NCBI RefSeq assembly: GCF_004152845.1
Contig: NZ_SEON01000007.1
Coordinates: 124,001 to 188,000 of the forward strand
Origin: Sphingobium fuliginis
GTDB taxonomy: Bacteria; Pseudomonadota; Alphaproteobacteria; Sphingomonadales; Sphingomonadaceae
Length of the DNA stretch: 64,000 bases
Direction of reading: 5' to 3'
The number at the start of each line of letters is the position of its first letter. The stretch's first letter is position 1. The notes under the pieces are model-generated. The model was not told where the DNA came from. It ran no database searches and saw only the letters and a program-made list of their open reading frames with translations. A program made the position numbers and the translations under genes. Positions 32,531-41,429 of this stretch are shown here, piece after piece.

Positions 32531-34555
32531 ATGAGCGGCTGTTACACCCGGGCCATCGCGCTCGTCGGACCCGCCGGGGCGGGCAAGACCAGCCTTGCCG
32601 AAGCGATGCTGTTCATAACCGGCGCGATCCCGCGCCAGGGATCGGTTCAGGCGGGAAACAGCACGGGCGACGCCAGCCCGGAGGCGCGCGAACGGGGCAG
32701 TTCCACCGAACTCAACCTGATGCATTTCGAATGGATGGGCGACCGGTTCGCGCTGATCGACGTGCCCGGCGCGCCGGGCTTCGCCGCGGATGGGGCATCT
32801 GCGCTCGACGTGGCCGACCTTGCCGTCGTGGTGATCGATCCCGATCCCGAGCGCGCCGCGCTGGCCCAGCCGGTGCTGCGCAGGCTGGAGGGCGCGGGCA
32901 TCCCGCACGCCTTGTTCGTCAACAAGATCGATCAGGCGCGGGGCAGCATAGAGGAACTGTTGACGGCGCTCGCGCCGATGAGCGCCGCCGCTCTGGTGGC
33001 GCGCCAGATCCCGATCCGCGCCGGGGAACGAGTCGCGGGCTTCGTCGACCTCGCGCTGGAGCGCGCCTATCATTATGAGACGGGCAGGAAATCGCAGCAG
33101 GTCGCGCTCGCCCCGCATGTGAAGGACGATGAAAGCGCGGCGCGTTTCCACATGCTGGAACAATTGGCCGACCATGACGACCTGTTGCTCGAACAATTGC
33201 TGTCCGACGAACAGCCCAGCCTGGAAACCGTCTTTGCCGATCTGGCGCGGGAGACCGCCAGCGGCCTGATCGTCCCGGTGCTGTTCGGTTCCGCCTCCAA
33301 CGGTTTCGGCATCCGACGGCTGTTGAAGATGCTGCGCCATGACACGCCCGCGCCCGCCCGGACGGCGGAGCGACTGGCGATCAGGGGCGAAGCGGCGCAG
33401 ATCTTCAAGATCTCCCATGCGGCGACGGTCGGCCGGCTGGCGCTGGCCCGCATCTTCGGCGGCGCGCTTGCCGACGGGGCGGAGATGGCCGACGGCAAGG
33501 GGCGGCCATTAAGGCCCGGCGGATTGTTCGCGATCCAGGGCATGGCGACGGCGAAGATCCCGGCAGCCGAAGCCGGCTCCATCGTCGGCATCGCCAAGGT
33601 CGAGGCCGTTCAGGCAGGCGAGCTGATCGGCATGGCCGGCACGGCCCCGCAGAGCGGCCTGCCGGTGGAGAAGAGGGCGGCGAACTGCGCGCTGGCGATC
33701 GCGGCGAAGGACCATAAGGACGAGGTGCGGCTTTCCACCGCCCTCAACCGGCTGGCCGAAGAGGATGCCGGACTGCACTGGGACCAGGATGAAGGTTCGC
33801 GGGAGACCCTGCTGCACGGCATGAGCGAGGACCATCTCGCCGTCGCAGTCGACCGGCTGAAGCGGCGTTACGGCGTCGCTGTGTCCGTTCAGGCGCCGAC
33901 GATTGCCTATCGCGAATCGATCCGCAAGGCCGTGACCCAGCGTGGCCGCCACAAGAAGCAATCCGGCGGCCATGGCCAGTTCGGGGACGTCGTGCTGGAA
34001 GTCCGTCCTCTCGAACGGGGCGAGGGCGTGCGTTTCGAGGAACGGATCACTGGCGGCGCGGTGCCCCGGCAATATATTCCGGCGGTCGAGAAGGGCGTGA
34101 TCGACGCCGTCGCAAGGGGGCCGCTCGGCTTTCCCGTCGTGGATGTCTGCGCGGTGCTGGTGGATGGATCGTTCCACAGCGTCGACAGTTCCGAACTCGC
34201 CTTCCGCACCGCCGGGCGCATCGCCATGGCCGACGCCCTGGCGGCGGCGTCACCCTATCTGCTGGAACCGGTCGCCCATGTGACGATCATGAGTCCGGGC
34301 GCCGCCACGTCCCGCATCACATCCGCCATTGCGAGCCGCAGGGGCCAGATGTTGCGGATGACGACGCGGGACGGCTGGCACCATTGGGACGTGCTGGAGG
34401 TCCTCCTCCCCGAGGCTGGGTTGCAGGGGCTGGAAGCCGAGATCCGCTCGATGAGCCAGGGCATGGCGCGTTATGAGGCGCATTTCGATCATCTGGCGGA
34501 GGTCAATGCGAAGCTGGCCGACAGCATCGTGCAGCGGGCGAAGGAGCCGGCTTAG
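32531..34555 (+). CDS. Elongation factor G-like GTPase paralogue
   Basis: A 674-residue protein with the EF-G domain order: GTPase, translation-factor barrel, then domains III to V including YRESIRKAVTQRGRHKKQSGGHGQFGDV. G1 is GPAGAGKT (13-20) and G4 is NKID. G3 reads DVPGAPGF instead of DTPGHVDF, so the His that positions water (position 81) is Ala, and the switch I RGITI motif is RGSST. The protein is shorter than canonical EF-G. It is probably a specialised paralogue, not the main translocase. GGAGGAG lies before ATG 32531. Confidence 0.88.
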   Translation: MSGCYTRAIALVGPAGAGKTSLAEAMLFITGAIPRQGSVQAGNSTGDASPEARERGSSTELNLMHFEWMGDRFALIDVPGAPGFAADGASALDVADLAVVVIDPDPERAALAQPVLRRLEGAGIPHALFVNKIDQARGSIEELLTALAPMSAAALVARQIPIRAGERVAGFVDLALERAYHYETGRKSQQVALAPHVKDDESAARFHMLEQLADHDDLLLEQLLSDEQPSLETVFADLARETASGLIVPVLFGSASNGFGIRRLLKMLRHDTPAPARTAERLAIRGEAAQIFKISHAATVGRLALARIFGGALADGAEMADGKGRPLRPGGLFAIQGMATAKIPAAEAGSIVGIAKVEAVQAGELIGMAGTAPQSGLPVEKRAANCALAIAAKDHKDEVRLSTALNRLAEEDAGLHWDQDEGSRETLLHGMSEDHLAVAVDRLKRRYGVAVSVQAPTIAYRESIRKAVTQRGRHKKQSGGHGQFGDVVLEVRPLERGEGVRFEERITGGAVPRQYIPAVEKGVIDAVARGPLGFPVVDVCAVLVDGSFHSVDSSELAFRTAGRIAMADALAAASPYLLEPVAHVTIMSPGAATSRITSAIASRRGQMLRMTTRDGWHHWDVLEVLLPEAGLQGLEAEIRSMSQGMARYEAHFDHLAEVNAKLADSIVQRAKEPA

Positions 34556-34866
34556 AGCCAATCGACATTCAGATGATGACGAGCCGAAAATGGCGGTTTT
34601 ACGTCGAAGTTCACAGTGTACGCGCGCGCGCGTGCGAGCGCGCGCGTATGCGAAGGCGGGATTTTGATCGGACGTTTCAAAGAGGGACGCGAGATAGCGC
34701 GGCAGGGACGGAATAGGACAGGCCGAATGGGCCCTGTTGGAGAAATAGGATGTTTTTGGAGGAAGCTGTTGCGGTTGGGTGACGCATTTGAGGATGGATA
34801 CGCGCAGACGCAATGGGGACGGGCTCTAGGCTCAGGACCCAAAGCGGCGGTCCGGCGCGCCTGCGA
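34556..34866. other. 311-base gap with a CG-alternating inverted repeat
   Basis: No gene is supported here. The notable content is the hairpin at 34619-34646. The rest is plain sequence without a promoter or operator I can call. Confidence 0.5.
34619..34646. repeat. Alternating CG inverted repeat, Z-DNA-prone
   Basis: Left arm TACGCGCGCGC (34619-34629) and right arm GCGCGCGCGTA (34636-34646) are perfect complements around a 6-base loop. Most of the stretch from 34617 to 34650 alternates purine and pyrimidine, which favours Z-DNA or a cruciform under negative supercoiling. It lies 64 bases after the EF-G paralogue and could act as a terminator stem, but no T-run follows. Confidence 0.7.
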
Positions 34867-35235
34867 TCAGGCCGGGCTGAGCCCCTTCACCACGAAGGGC
34901 AGGCATTCCCCGTCCGGATCGGTCAGGGTCAGATAGGCGCCCGGATGGATGGCATGCGCGTCCAGCCGGTAGATTTTCTCGTCATCCGCCTCCCCCGGCT
35001 CATAGGACAGCGCCCAGCCATGCCGGGTGTGCAGCAGCGTACCGTGCCGGTCCGGCTCATTGGGCCAGAACCGCCGCGCCGTCGCCAGTTCGGGATGGAT
35101 GCGATATTCCCTTTCGTCGATCACGCCGCCGCTGCCGAGCGGCAGGCGCAGGACATAGCTTCGCGCCGCCGATCCGTTGGGAAAGGCCGGCGTCCGGGCA
35201 AGTTCAAGGCGTATGGTCGTCCAACTCATGACCAT
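34867..35235 (-). CDS. Hypothetical protein
   Basis: A 122-residue soluble protein with no recognised domain. It has many short strand-like segments (TTIRLELART, RSYVLRLPL, REYRIHPE, YLTLTDPDG) and ends in CLPFVVKGLSPA. Two ATG codons (35235 and 35229) are possible and neither has a strong ribosome site. It is divergent from the stress protein gene. Codon use matches its neighbours, which supports a real gene. Confidence 0.6.
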   Translation of the reverse strand: MVMSWTTIRLELARTPAFPNGSAARSYVLRLPLGSGGVIDEREYRIHPELATARRFWPNEPDRHGTLLHTRHGWALSYEPGEADDEKIYRLDAHAIHPGAYLTLTDPDGECLPFVVKGLSPA

Positions 35236-35343
35236 TGCAATCGGATTCCGCGGCGGAAAGAGATATAAGGATTATTCCTGATGGCGACCGCGCCGGGGCA
35301 GTCCTAGCCAGAGGGTGAAGAGACGCTTGCCGGGAGACAGACG

Positions 35344-36159
35344 ATGAAATCGGTCCTGCTGCACATTCATGAAGATCATGGCGCGGAAAGCCGCTTGCAG
35401 GCGGCCTGCGATCTCGCCCGCGCATCGGGCGCGCATATCCATTGCGTGCAGGTGACCGCCATGCCGGATTTCGTGGCGGCCGACATGTATGGCGGCGCTT
35501 CCATGGCGCCGGCGATGATGGCGGAGCTTTACGACATCGACGAAAAGGCGCGAATGCGCACCGAGGACCGGCTGCGCCGCGAGGACGTGAGCTGGGACTG
35601 GCGCCATGTGGAGGGCGACGTCGTACATGGCCTGCTGTCCGCCGCGACGCTGACCGACGGCATGATCGTCACCCTGCCGTCCGGGCCGCGCCGGGAATTC
35701 GCCGACCCGCTGCACCTGGCCGCCGATCTGGCGCTGGCCGGGCGGGTTCCCGTGATCGCCGTGCCGCAGGAGGCGAAGTCCTTTCCGGTGACGGGCCGCG
35801 CCGTCGTGGCGTGGGAGGGCTCGCAGGAAGCCTCCGCCGCGCTGCGCCTGTCCGTGCCGCTGCTGAAGCTGGCGGAGGAGGTGCATGTCGTGACGGTCGA
35901 GGAAGCGGGCAAATATCCCTTCCCCGCGACCGACGCGCCCGAATATCTGGCCCGCCATGGCATCAAATGCCAGTTCCATAGCTGGCCGCAGGATGGCCGG
36001 ACCGTCGAAGCGGCACTGAAGGCTGCGGTCGGCACGCTGAAGCCGGACTGGGTGGTGATGGGCGCCTTCGGCCATAGCCGGCTCAGGGAAATGGTGTTCG
36101 GCGGCGTCACCCGCGCCATGTTGCGCGAGATACATGTTCCGCTCTTGCTGGCGCACTGA
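35344..36159 (+). CDS. Universal stress protein (tandem Usp domains)
   Basis: A 271-residue protein with two UspA-like halves. The second ends with the ATP-binding pattern [21 protein letters not shown] (about 239-259), followed by the strand VPLLLAH. The first half has a weaker version. It stands 20 bases before fixL and shares its strand. In FixLJ-containing bacteria, Usp genes are often under oxygen control, so a common role in low-oxygen adaptation is likely. Confidence 0.9.
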   Translation: MKSVLLHIHEDHGAESRLQAACDLARASGAHIHCVQVTAMPDFVAADMYGGASMAPAMMAELYDIDEKARMRTEDRLRREDVSWDWRHVEGDVVHGLLSAATLTDGMIVTLPSGPRREFADPLHLAADLALAGRVPVIAVPQEAKSFPVTGRAVVAWEGSQEASAALRLSVPLLKLAEEVHVVTVEEAGKYPFPATDAPEYLARHGIKCQFHSWPQDGRTVEAALKAAVGTLKPDWVVMGAFGHSRLREMVFGGVTRAMLREIHVPLLLAH

Positions 36160-36179
36160 AGCCACGGCATGGTGGGAGC

Positions 36180-37325
36180 ATGGCGGTAGCGGACGATGAG
36201 ACGGAAGGCTTGACGCAGCGCGAGCACAGCCTGGAACAGGCGCTGCTCGGCTCGATCCTGGCGACCGTGCCGGACGCGCTGATCGTCATCGACATGCACG
36301 GGCAGATCGTGTCCTTCAGCGCGGCGGCCCAGCGCATGTTCCAATATGCCGAAAGCGACGTGCTGGGCGAGAATATCTCGATGCTGATGCCCTCCCCCGA
36401 CCGGGAGAGGCATGACGGCTATATCGGCCATTATCTGTCCACGGGCGAAAAGCGGATCATCGGCATCGGCCGCCTGACCAGCGCGCGGCGGCGGGACGGG
36501 TCGACCTTTCCCATCGAACTGTCGGTGGGCGAGGTGCAGGACGAGGGGCGGCGGCTGTTCACCGGCTTCATCCGCGACCTGACCGAGAGCCAGCAGGCCG
36601 AGCGGCGCGTGGCGGACCTGCAGGCGGAACTGGCCCATGCGGGCCGCGTGACGGCGATGGGCACGCTGGCGTCGGCCCTTGCGCATGAACTCAACCAGCC
36701 GTTGACCGCCATCGCCAATTATCTGGAGGCGGGGCGCGACATGCTCGACGCCGAGGGTCCGGTGGACCGCGATCTGCTGCGCGAGGCGATGGCGGAAAGC
36801 GCGTCCCAGGCGCTGCGCGCGGGGGAAATCATCCGGTCCCTGCGCGAGTTCATCAAGCGCGGCGAGACGATGCGCCAGCCCGAACCCCTGCGCCTGTTGC
36901 TGGCGGAGGGGGCGGCGCTGGCCTTCATCGGCGTGGACAGCCGGGGCCTCGACATGGACATCAGCGTCGATCCGCGCGTCGACAAGGTGCTGGTCAACCG
37001 GGTGCAGTTGCAGCAGGTCATCATCAACCTCACCAAGAACGCCGTGGAGGCGATGGCCGGCAGCCCGGCGCGCATCCTGCGCCTGTCCGCCATCCCCGGC
37101 GAAAACGGCAGGGTCGAGGTGATCGTCGCGGACAGCGGGCCGGGGCTCGCGCCGGAGATGTCACGCACCCTCTTCACCCCGTTCACCACCACCAAGCCAT
37201 CCGGCATGGGCGTCGGCCTGTCGATCAGCCAGACCATCGTCGAAGGTCATGGCGGGCGCATCTGGGCCGGACCGTCGCAATGGGGCGGCACGGCCTTCCA
37301 CTTCACCCTGGACGCAGCGGACTAG
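36180..37325 (+). CDS. fixL: Oxygen-sensing histidine kinase FixL
   Basis: A 381-residue kinase with one PAS domain and a HisKA/HATPase core. The PAS carries the FixL heme signature [13 protein letters not shown] with proximal His78, and Arg98 in IIGIGR, the residue that contacts bound oxygen in known FixL. The phosphorylated His is His169 in [11 protein letters not shown] and G boxes follow ([27 protein letters not shown]). No transmembrane helix is seen, so it is cytosolic. It is followed at 66 bases by fixJ. Confidence 0.92.
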   Translation: MAVADDETEGLTQREHSLEQALLGSILATVPDALIVIDMHGQIVSFSAAAQRMFQYAESDVLGENISMLMPSPDRERHDGYIGHYLSTGEKRIIGIGRLTSARRRDGSTFPIELSVGEVQDEGRRLFTGFIRDLTESQQAERRVADLQAELAHAGRVTAMGTLASALAHELNQPLTAIANYLEAGRDMLDAEGPVDRDLLREAMAESASQALRAGEIIRSLREFIKRGETMRQPEPLRLLLAEGAALAFIGVDSRGLDMDISVDPRVDKVLVNRVQLQQVIINLTKNAVEAMAGSPARILRLSAIPGENGRVEVIVADSGPGLAPEMSRTLFTPFTTTKPSGMGVGLSISQTIVEGHGGRIWAGPSQWGGTAFHFTLDAAD

Positions 37326-37391
37326 AGCGTTTGAAGTCGGCCGGCACGGCTGACGGGCTCGCAAAATGCCGCCAACAAGAAGGACCATAGC

Positions 37392-38015
37392 ATGAGCGAG
37401 CCATTCCCCATCTATGTCGTGGACGATGACGAGGCGATCCGGCGGTCGTTGTCCTTCATGCTGAAGACGAGCGGTTTCGCGGTGAAGCTGTTCGACGGCG
37501 GCCTGCCCTTTCTGAAGGAGGCTGCCGACCTGGAGCCGGGCTGCGTGCTGCTGGACGTGCGGATGCCCGACATGGACGGGCTGGCGGTGCAGCGCGAGCT
37601 GCGGGCGCGGGGCATCATGCTGCCCGTGGTGATCATGACGGGCCATGGCGACATCGACATGGCGGTGACGGCGATGAAGGCAGGCGCGAGCGACTTCATC
37701 GAAAAACCGTTCGAGAAGGCAGCGTTGCTGGGCTGCGTCGATGCCGCGCGGCGGGTGGCCGTGGCCGACCGTGGCGCGAGCGCGCGGGCGGACGATGCGC
37801 GGGCGCGGCTCAACATCCTGACGGAGCGGGAGCGCGAGGTGCTGGACGGGCTGGTGGAAGGGCTGCCCAACAAGACCATCGCCTATGACCTGGGGATCAG
37901 CCCGCGCACGGTGGAAATCCACCGCGCCAACCTGATGCAGAAGCTGGAGGTGAAAAGCCTGGCCGAAGCGCTGAGGATCGCATTCCATGCGGGAGCGGAG
38001 AAGGACGAGGCGTAG
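37392..38015 (+). CDS. fixJ: Response regulator FixJ
   Basis: A 207-residue two-domain regulator: receiver with acidic DDDE (11-14), phosphoacceptor Asp55 (LLDVRMP), MTGHGD and Lys in EKPFE; then a LuxR-type HTH, TEREREVLDGLVEGLPNKTI followed by AYDLGISPRTVEIHRANLM. With FixL it forms the oxygen-responsive pair that usually activates fixK and respiratory genes. No fixK or oxidase genes are present in this window. Confidence 0.93.
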   Translation: MSEPFPIYVVDDDEAIRRSLSFMLKTSGFAVKLFDGGLPFLKEAADLEPGCVLLDVRMPDMDGLAVQRELRARGIMLPVVIMTGHGDIDMAVTAMKAGASDFIEKPFEKAALLGCVDAARRVAVADRGASARADDARARLNILTEREREVLDGLVEGLPNKTIAYDLGISPRTVEIHRANLMQKLEVKSLAEALRIAFHAGAEKDEA

Positions 38016-38053
38016 ATTGGGCTGGCGGCCGGCATGGCCCCGGCCGAAAACCG

Positions 38054-38845
38054 TCAGCCCGTCAATATCGCCCATGCCAGCAGGATACAGCCCATGCCCG
38101 CCGCCACGGAGACCATGCGGCCCCAGGGCAGCAGCTTCTCCAACGCCACCAGCAGCGTCAGCAAAGCGATCCAGGCCAGGTTCATGGTCCCGCCCACGAA
38201 CAACAGCGTCATCAGCATCCAGCAGCAGCCGACGCACCAGGCGCCATGCATCATCCCCATCCGCAAAGCGCCGGTCCACCCCGGCCGGTAGTGGCGGCTG
38301 AGGAATTGCGCGGGATTGCGGCACTGGCGCAGGCAGGCGTCCTTCCATGGGCTGATCTGATAGGCCCCCGCCCCGATCAGGAGCGCGGCCGCCAACGGGC
38401 GGCTGGATGTCGCCATCGCCATGGGGGACAGCATCGCCATTGTGGCCAAGCGCCACTGCGCCAGCGTGGCTGTCAGGGAGAAAAAGCCCCAGACCAGCAG
38501 ATAGCCCAGGGTGAAGCTCTCCGTCGCGGGGCGCGTGGAGGCGGGGGCGGCGCGAGCGTAGAGGAGGACCATCGGCGCGGCGGAGGGGAGCATCATCGCG
38601 ATCATCATCACCCACCACATGGCGAACGTCACGACGAACTGCGCGGCTGTCCATGGCATGTCGCCGGGCATCATCATCGCCAGCATCGGGTCTTCCGCCA
38701 GGCCGGCCGGAAGCAGGGAGGCGGTCGGCGCCATGCCCATGCCCGCGCCCGAAAGCAGCCAGCCCCAGGCCACAAGGATCAGCACCGCGAGCGCGACAAG
38801 CGAAATCAAGCGGTGCCGGGCGAGCACCGCGCCAAATGCCGGCAC
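38054..38845 (-). CDS. DUF2182 multi-spanning membrane protein
   Basis: A 263-residue membrane protein with about six or seven helices and many Met and His residues. Recognisable are MWWVMMIAMMLPSAAPMVLLYARA (near 76-99), AGAYQISPWKDACLRQCRNP and MGMMHGAWCVGCCWMLM, signatures of DUF2182, described as predicted metal-binding integral membrane proteins. It starts two bases after the DUF1326 gene ends, so the two are read together. Metal handling, perhaps copper, is suggested by Met/Cys/His content but unproven. Confidence 0.86.
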   Translation of the reverse strand: MPAFGAVLARHRLISLVALAVLILVAWGWLLSGAGMGMAPTASLLPAGLAEDPMLAMMMPGDMPWTAAQFVVTFAMWWVMMIAMMLPSAAPMVLLYARAAPASTRPATESFTLGYLLVWGFFSLTATLAQWRLATMAMLSPMAMATSSRPLAAALLIGAGAYQISPWKDACLRQCRNPAQFLSRHYRPGWTGALRMGMMHGAWCVGCCWMLMTLLFVGGTMNLAWIALLTLLVALEKLLPWGRMVSVAAGMGCILLAWAILTG

Positions 38846-38847
38846 CG

Positions 38848-39480
38848 TCAGCCCCTGACGACGCCGTGGCTGTCGAGGTGGAGATAGGCGAACTGGCCGT
38901 AGCTCGCCGCATGGTCGAGCCGCATCGGCGCAATCGAGCGGCTGGCGCCGGAGCCGACCTCCGCCACTTCATATTCGAAGCCGTCGGGCAAGTGGATCTG
39001 GGCGCGGATTTCCGATCCGTCCACCGGGCTGCGGATCGGTTCGCCGTCCATTTCCAGATGGCCCGGGATGCGCAGGCGGCCCTTGCGTCCTTCCACGTCG
39101 ACCTCAAAATCGACAGGAACGAAGCTGGGTTCGTGCATGGTGGCGATGGTGGAAGCGAAGACGGCGAAGACCGTCGCCATCGGAGCGGTGTCGCCGCCGG
39201 TCATGATCGTCAGCAGGGCATTGCGTTGCGCTTCTGTCGCCCGTTCGTCGACGAAGGCGGCACATTCCCCCTGCCCTTCATGGATCGGGCCGGGCCAGCG
39301 GAAGACTGCGGCGATATTGAGGCCCGACAGGTCGGTACTGCCGTGGCGCCCCTCATCGATGGCGAAGCCGAAGGCGGCCTGGCAATGCCCCTTGTCGGGC
39401 AGACCGCCAAACTGGCAGTTGCAGCCATATTCACAGTTGCAGTTGGCGAATTCGCGGCCCTTGAGCATCCAGTAGACCAT
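38848..39480 (-). CDS. DUF1326 family protein
   Basis: A 210-residue soluble protein with the hallmark CNCEYGCNC near the N-terminus (Cys14, 16, 20 and 22), a dense cysteine motif well suited to metal or [Fe-S] binding. The remainder is beta-rich. Members are known to sit next to DUF2182 membrane proteins, as here. ATG 39480 follows GGGGAG. The function is not established; delivery of a metal to the membrane partner is inference. Confidence 0.85.
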   Translation of the reverse strand: MVYWMLKGREFANCNCEYGCNCQFGGLPDKGHCQAAFGFAIDEGRHGSTDLSGLNIAAVFRWPGPIHEGQGECAAFVDERATEAQRNALLTIMTGGDTAPMATVFAVFASTIATMHEPSFVPVDFEVDVEGRKGRLRIPGHLEMDGEPIRSPVDGSEIRAQIHLPDGFEYEVAEVGSGASRSIAPMRLDHAASYGQFAYLHLDSHGVVRG

Positions 39481-39518
39481 GGTCCGACTCCCCTGACAGC
39501 CGGAAGACCATAGCAGAT

Positions 39519-40667
39519 TCACGCGGCCGCGTCGCGCTTTCGGCGGAAGGGATAGAGGAATTGCGCGCGATAGCCCTGGGGCACCTGTTCGGGCACGCCA
39601 TAGCCGGTCGGCCATGCGCTGTCGGGCAGATGGTGGGTGCCGAACAGGCGGTCCAGCAAAGGGAAGTGGATCGCGAAATTCTTGTCGACCGCGACCTCCT
39701 CTATCGCATGATGCCAGTGGTGGAAGCGCGGCGTCGCGACGATGCGGCCGAGGCGGTTGAAGTCGCCGCGCAGATTGGCGTGGAGCAGCGAGGAGTAGAT
39801 GTAGACGAAGCCGATATAGGCCTGCATCACCGATGGCGAGAAGCCGAAGGTGAGCAGCGGCAGCGATGTCACGCCGCGCAGGGCGATGATCTCGAAGAAA
39901 TGCATGCGCGCGCCTGCGAGCCAATCCATGGACCTGGCCGAATGGTGCACGGCATGGAAACCCCAGAGGAAGGGGATGCGGTGGAAGGCGCGATGGAACC
40001 AATATTGGACGAAATCGGTCAGCAGCACCACTTCCAGGAACTGGAGCGGCCAAGGCTGGCCAGCGATCATGGCGCGGATGCCTGCGAGGCCGGCGGTGTT
40101 GGCGTTGATGAAGCTGGACGGCGCCAGCGCGAGGAAGGTGATGAGCTGCACCATCATCGAGCTGATCAGATAATAGAACAGGTCCTCCCGCCATTCCTGT
40201 CGGAACAGGCGCTGCTGCGCCCTATGTGGGAAGAGGCGCTCGATCGGAGCGAACATCAGGCCGGTGGCGACCATGTTGACGGCGAAGAAATCGACGCCGA
40301 AGAATACGCCCCAATCATGGGTCTCACGCGGCTGGACTTCCGCTCCGCCCAGCAGGGTGGCGAGCAGCGCGACGATGAGCGCGGTGGCGCCGATGGCTTT
40401 GCGTGTACGCAAAAGCAGGCTGAGCAATGCCAGGGCATAGCCGCCGATCAGCAGCGCATGGACCATGGGACGCAGCCCGCCCCATGCATGCAGCGCCGCC
40501 AGTTCGGGCGTCGAAAACCAGTCGGGCCAGCGTAGCGCCATGACCAGACAGAGCCCGGTGATGCTGAGCAACAGCGCGAAGAAGCCGGAGAACCAACCGC
40601 TGCCGAGGCGCCGCACGGCAAGGGGCGATTGCAGGTCGCGTTCCAGACTGTCGAACCAGTTTGCCAT
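39519..40667 (-). CDS. Sterol desaturase / fatty acid hydroxylase family protein
   Basis: A 382-residue membrane enzyme with about eight hydrophobic segments. The di-iron histidine clusters are visible: HRAFH near 234, HAVHHS near 248 and HHWHH near 325. These ligate two irons in enzymes that hydroxylate lipids or carotenoids. An N-terminal extension of about 100 residues with extra helices precedes the core. Substrate unknown. It shares the strand of the TetR gene just upstream (53 bases). Confidence 0.86.
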   Translation of the reverse strand: MANWFDSLERDLQSPLAVRRLGSGWFSGFFALLLSITGLCLVMALRWPDWFSTPELAALHAWGGLRPMVHALLIGGYALALLSLLLRTRKAIGATALIVALLATLLGGAEVQPRETHDWGVFFGVDFFAVNMVATGLMFAPIERLFPHRAQQRLFRQEWREDLFYYLISSMMVQLITFLALAPSSFINANTAGLAGIRAMIAGQPWPLQFLEVVLLTDFVQYWFHRAFHRIPFLWGFHAVHHSARSMDWLAGARMHFFEIIALRGVTSLPLLTFGFSPSVMQAYIGFVYIYSSLLHANLRGDFNRLGRIVATPRFHHWHHAIEEVAVDKNFAIHFPLLDRLFGTHHLPDSAWPTGYGVPEQVPQGYRAQFLYPFRRKRDAAA

Positions 40668-40720
40668 GATATGTCCCCTCTGCCTCCGGCTTGCCCCGCC
40701 TGCCGTGCCTGCTGCCTATG

Positions 40721-41320
40721 TTAAAGCTTCGCCCCTGCCGCCCTCAAGCTTTCCTTGACCCGCGCGGTGGCCATTTCGAGAGGGGCCGTCTCGCCCAAAA
40801 GGGCGAAGCTGCCGTTGAGCGCGAAGGTGCAATGGCCATGCACCGTCGCCACCAGCGAGCGGGCAAGGCGCGGGGCCACGTCCTTCGCATCCGGCGGCAG
40901 GACAGCCGCGACTTCGCGCACGACGACCTCCGTAAGGCCGGCGCGCTGCCGGGCATAATCATCCGGCATGGGCACGCCAGGCGGCAGGCGATGGTCGTAG
41001 ATCGCCATCCAGATGTTCGTGTTTTCCGATGCGAAGCGGAAATAGCCCTCCACCAGCGCGGCGATCCTGTCCTGCGGCCGGCTGGCGAGGCGCTGTTCCA
41101 GAAAGGCGGCCCAGAGGTCGAAGGTACGTGTGTTGATGGCGACGATCAGCCGGTCATAGCTGCCGAAGACATTGTAGAGCGTGCCCACCGAATAGCCGAT
41201 GCGCTTCGCCACCTCACGCGAGGAGAATTTGGCGAAACCGGACTCGGCCATGTGGCGATGGCCTTCCTCCAGGATGAGCGCCTCCAGTTGTTCGCGGCTA
41301 TGGTCGGATCGTCTGCCCAT
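40721..41320 (-). CDS. TetR-family transcriptional regulator
   Basis: A 199-residue TetR protein. The HTH is FSSREVAKRIGYSVGTLYNVFGSYDRLI (about 34-61). The C-terminal domain lacks a recognised ligand motif. ATG 41320 is chosen over the longer TTG start. It is divergent from the DUF2339 gene and shares its strand with the fatty-acid-hydroxylase-type gene. Two 11-bp direct repeats lie in the gap ahead, possible binding sites. Confidence 0.87.
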   Translation of the reverse strand: MGRRSDHSREQLEALILEEGHRHMAESGFAKFSSREVAKRIGYSVGTLYNVFGSYDRLIVAINTRTFDLWAAFLEQRLASRPQDRIAALVEGYFRFASENTNIWMAIYDHRLPPGVPMPDDYARQRAGLTEVVVREVAAVLPPDAKDVAPRLARSLVATVHGHCTFALNGSFALLGETAPLEMATARVKESLRAAGAKL

Positions 41321-41342
41321 GGACAAGCGGATAGAAGATCAA

Positions 41343-41376
41343 TTGAACGCTGTCGAATTATTTTATTGAACAGTGT
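41343..41376. promoter_or_regulatory. Direct repeat in the tetR / DUF2339 gap
   Basis: TTGAACGCTGT at 41343-41353 and TTGAACAGTGT at 41366-41376 differ at two bases and have a 23-bp period. They lie between the divergent starts and are AT-rich compared with surrounding DNA. They could be regulator sites or overlap promoter elements. Confidence 0.4.
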
Positions 41377-41429
41377 GTAATTTTTGGGTAGCTGAGACTC
41401 CATTGGCTGGGTTTGCAGGGGTTCGACTC

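Noticed and set aside
34619..34646. Classic Rho-independent terminator after the EF-G paralogue
   Set aside because: The stem is strong but there is no T-run after it, so it is reported as a structural repeat instead.
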